This document shows, piece by piece, positions 6,736-8,098 of a DNA stretch of 8,098 nt. The notes beneath the pieces were generated by a model. It saw only the letters and a program-made list of their open reading frames with translations, made no database searches and was not told the DNA's origin. Location of the stretch: assembly GCA_023436615.1 (NCBI GenBank), contig JAEZIO010000039.1, positions 1 through 8,098 of the forward strand, in the 5' to 3' direction. This DNA comes from Pseudomonadota bacterium. GTDB taxonomy: Bacteria > Pseudomonadota > Alphaproteobacteria > Sphingomonadales > Sphingomonadaceae. Position 1 is the first letter of the stretch. Every line of letters starts with the position of its first letter. The translations under genes and the position numbers were made by a program.

Positions 6736-8098
6736 ATGCGTTTCAAGCCGTCACCCATGATGCTTCTCCACAAGTTGCGCTTTCCGGACGTCACCGAGCG
6801 GTGGCGGCTGAAGCGGCGTCGCGAGGCCGAGGCGCAACTCGTCGCTGGTTCGTCGCTGTTCGACCGCGAATGGTATCTCCTGACCTACCCGGACGTTGCG
6901 CGGGCAGGAATCGACCCTCTCGTCCATTATCTGGAAAGCGGCTGGAGGGAGGGCCGGGACCCCAGCCCGGCATTCGGCACATCGGCCTACCTTCGTGCCA
7001 ACGCAGACGTCGCCGCCGCGGGCACGAACCCGCTTGTCCATTATATCGAATTCGGTCACTCCGAAGGGCGGGAATCGTTCGGCCACCGGCCATCCCCGGG
7101 GCACCGCGAGCCTCCGGTTTTCGATTTCGCCGACCCGCATCCTTGCCTGTCGTTCGAGATCCCAGTCCCGGAGCCGGTCCGCTGGGAGAGATCGTACCGG
7201 CTGGACGAGGATCACCCCGACCGTGTGATGATGGGCGACCTGCTCGTCGGCTATGCTGCGAAGCCGGCAGTCCGGCAAAAGATCGAGAAGGCCTTTGGGC
7301 TGCTCGCTGAGCTGTGCGGGGCGCCGGCAAGCGGACCGATTCCGCCGGAGCAAACTGACGGAACGGAGCGATTACGAGACAGCTGGTTCGTCAACGCAAC
7401 GCAGCTCCGGACACGCTGGGACCGCATCGACTTTCCGGTCGTCGTTCGCGCGTACCAATATCAGCCCGGAGAGAGCGGCCGCTTGAGCCTGGTGGCCGAA
7501 TCCTTGCTTTCATCGCCGCTCGATTTCGCGGACATGCACTTGAAGAATCCGTATTGGCCGGTCTTGATCGCATTCGCCGAAGCGGACGGCAGTCTGCGTG
7601 GCGCGCGGATCCTGGCCTTTCCCTCACTGTGCCGCGGCGGCGTTCATTATGCGGAAGTGCTCCAAAGCGCCTCGCGGCCTGGGGATGGCGACGTCGACCC
7701 AATGGGCGAGGGAGATCGGCTCGCCACGCGGCTGTTGGCGATTACCCGCGGGGACGCCCGGGCCGCGGTCGCAGCCATCGCGGTCGATGTCGCCGACGCG
7801 AACGCCACCGGGCCGCTGTTCCAGCCCGACTGCAAGGCATGGCTCGAGCAAGTGATGCGCGTCCCGGTAAGAGCAGTGCAGAAGTCGGACGACTATGCGG
7901 CGACAGCGGTTCGCAGCGAGGCATCGGACGACGTGCGCTCTTCCGGGGCAATCCTCGTACTCGCGCACGACATGGTGCCGACCGTCTGCGTGCTGACCGA
8001 GCCGCAGCCGGCGACCGAACCGGCGAAAGCTGCGCATTCGCCTGGTGCAAGCGCCGACGTTGCGCTGCCATTGCTGCTTGCCGGCGAAGAGCCGAGCG
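6736..8098 (+). CDS. Large glycosyltransferase-associated protein with N-terminal tandem repeats, partial at the 3' end
   Basis: The frame stays open from the ATG at 6736 to the window end, giving 454 residues without a stop, so the gene is cut by the edge. A basic N-terminus (about 1-35) is followed by two 38-residue repeats at 42-79 and 80-117 with the pattern Y-L-x(4)-D-V-A-x-A-G-x-(D/N)-P-L-V-H-Y-x-E-x-G-x-x-E-G-R. Such repeats occur at the ends of glycosyltransferases and other glycan proteins in many bacteria; their exact role is not settled. The middle region (about 215-420) includes FPVVVRAYQYQPGESGRLSL at 233-252 and FPSLCRGGVHYAEVL at 295-309, which I recall from large sphingomonad polysaccharide proteins. 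No catalytic GT motif is visible yet; one may lie beyond the window. A proline- and alanine-rich stretch at 421-440 looks like a linker. No signal peptide or membrane segment is evident. The reading frame is very likely real; the function is inferred. Confidence 0.8.
   Translation, partial: MRFKPSPMMLLHKLRFPDVTERWRLKRRREAEAQLVAGSSLFDREWYLLTYPDVARAGIDPLVHYLESGWREGRDPSPAFGTSAYLRANADVAAAGTNPLVHYIEFGHSEGRESFGHRPSPGHREPPVFDFADPHPCLSFEIPVPEPVRWERSYRLDEDHPDRVMMGDLLVGYAAKPAVRQKIEKAFGLLAELCGAPASGPIPPEQTDGTERLRDSWFVNATQLRTRWDRIDFPVVVRAYQYQPGESGRLSLVAESLLSSPLDFADMHLKNPYWPVLIAFAEADGSLRGARILAFPSLCRGGVHYAEVLQSASRPGDGDVDPMGEGDRLATRLLAITRGDARAAVAAIAVDVADANATGPLFQPDCKAWLEQVMRVPVRAVQKSDDYAATAVRSEASDDVRSSGAILVLAHDMVPTVCVLTEPQPATEPAKAAHSPGASADVALPLLLAGEEPS
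6859..7086 (+). repeat. Tandem 114-bp coding repeat (two units of 38 residues)
   Basis: Units at 6859-6972 and 6973-7086 encode residues 42-79 and 80-117 of the partial gene. Eighteen of 38 aligned positions are identical, including the D-V-A, P-L-V-H-Y and E-G-R cores. The DNA is closest around the P-L-V-H-Y codons, where both copies share GTCCATTAT. The divergence elsewhere shows an old protein repeat and not a recent DNA duplication. Confidence 0.8.

Noticed and set aside
6859..7086. Repeats as a CRISPR or mobile-element signal
   Set aside because: The 114-bp period is in frame, conserved at protein level and diverged at DNA level, which fits a protein domain repeat.
6609..7310. Plus-strand open frame (233 codons) overlapping the start of the repeat-bearing gene
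   Set aside because: It is in a different frame from the one encoding the tandem repeats, and its product is rich in arginine and proline with no recognisable domain.

Overview
The window is GC-rich chromosomal DNA from an alphaproteobacterium, most likely a sphingomonad. I base this on strong G/C preference at third codon positions and on protein families I recognise from Sphingomonadales; no marker gene fixes the genus. It is a surface-polysaccharide locus (capsule, exopolysaccharide or glycan decoration). It makes sugar-nucleotide precursors and carries several predicted glycosyltransferases. There are no RNA genes, insertion sequences, CRISPR arrays or phage genes. Coding density is high, with short gaps at the operon borders.

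Layout. Positions 1-144 are non-coding, with an AT-rich first 50 bases. Positions 145-1997, on the minus strand, hold a two-gene GDP-mannose unit: manC (mannose-1-phosphate guanylyltransferase), then a short class I mannose-6-phosphate isomerase gene whose GTG start overlaps the manC stop. A 207-bp divergent gap separates it from a plus-strand group: kdsD/kpsF (arabinose-5-phosphate isomerase, 2205-3209), a family 2 glycosyltransferase (3378-4982, possibly starting at 3270) and a DUF5672 protein (4989-5780). The DUF5672 gene overlaps tail to tail with a minus-strand GT8-like glycosyltransferase gene (5757-6500). After a 235-bp divergent gap, a large plus-strand gene starts at 6736 and runs off the window. 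Its N-terminus carries two 38-residue repeats of a type found on bacterial glycosyltransferases.

How the genes may work together. The isomerase makes mannose-6-phosphate from fructose-6-phosphate, and ManC makes GDP-mannose from mannose-1-phosphate; the phosphomannomutase step between them is not in the window. KdsD makes arabinose-5-phosphate, the first dedicated precursor of Kdo. The GT2, DUF5672, GT8-like and repeat-bearing proteins are probably the assembly or decoration enzymes, but their donors and acceptors cannot be read from sequence.

I see no clearly new biological system. The points most worth following up are the partial repeat-bearing gene at the right edge, the reduced first GT domain in the GT2 protein, paired hairpins in the convergent overlap, and symmetric sites in the 6501-6735 divergent gap.
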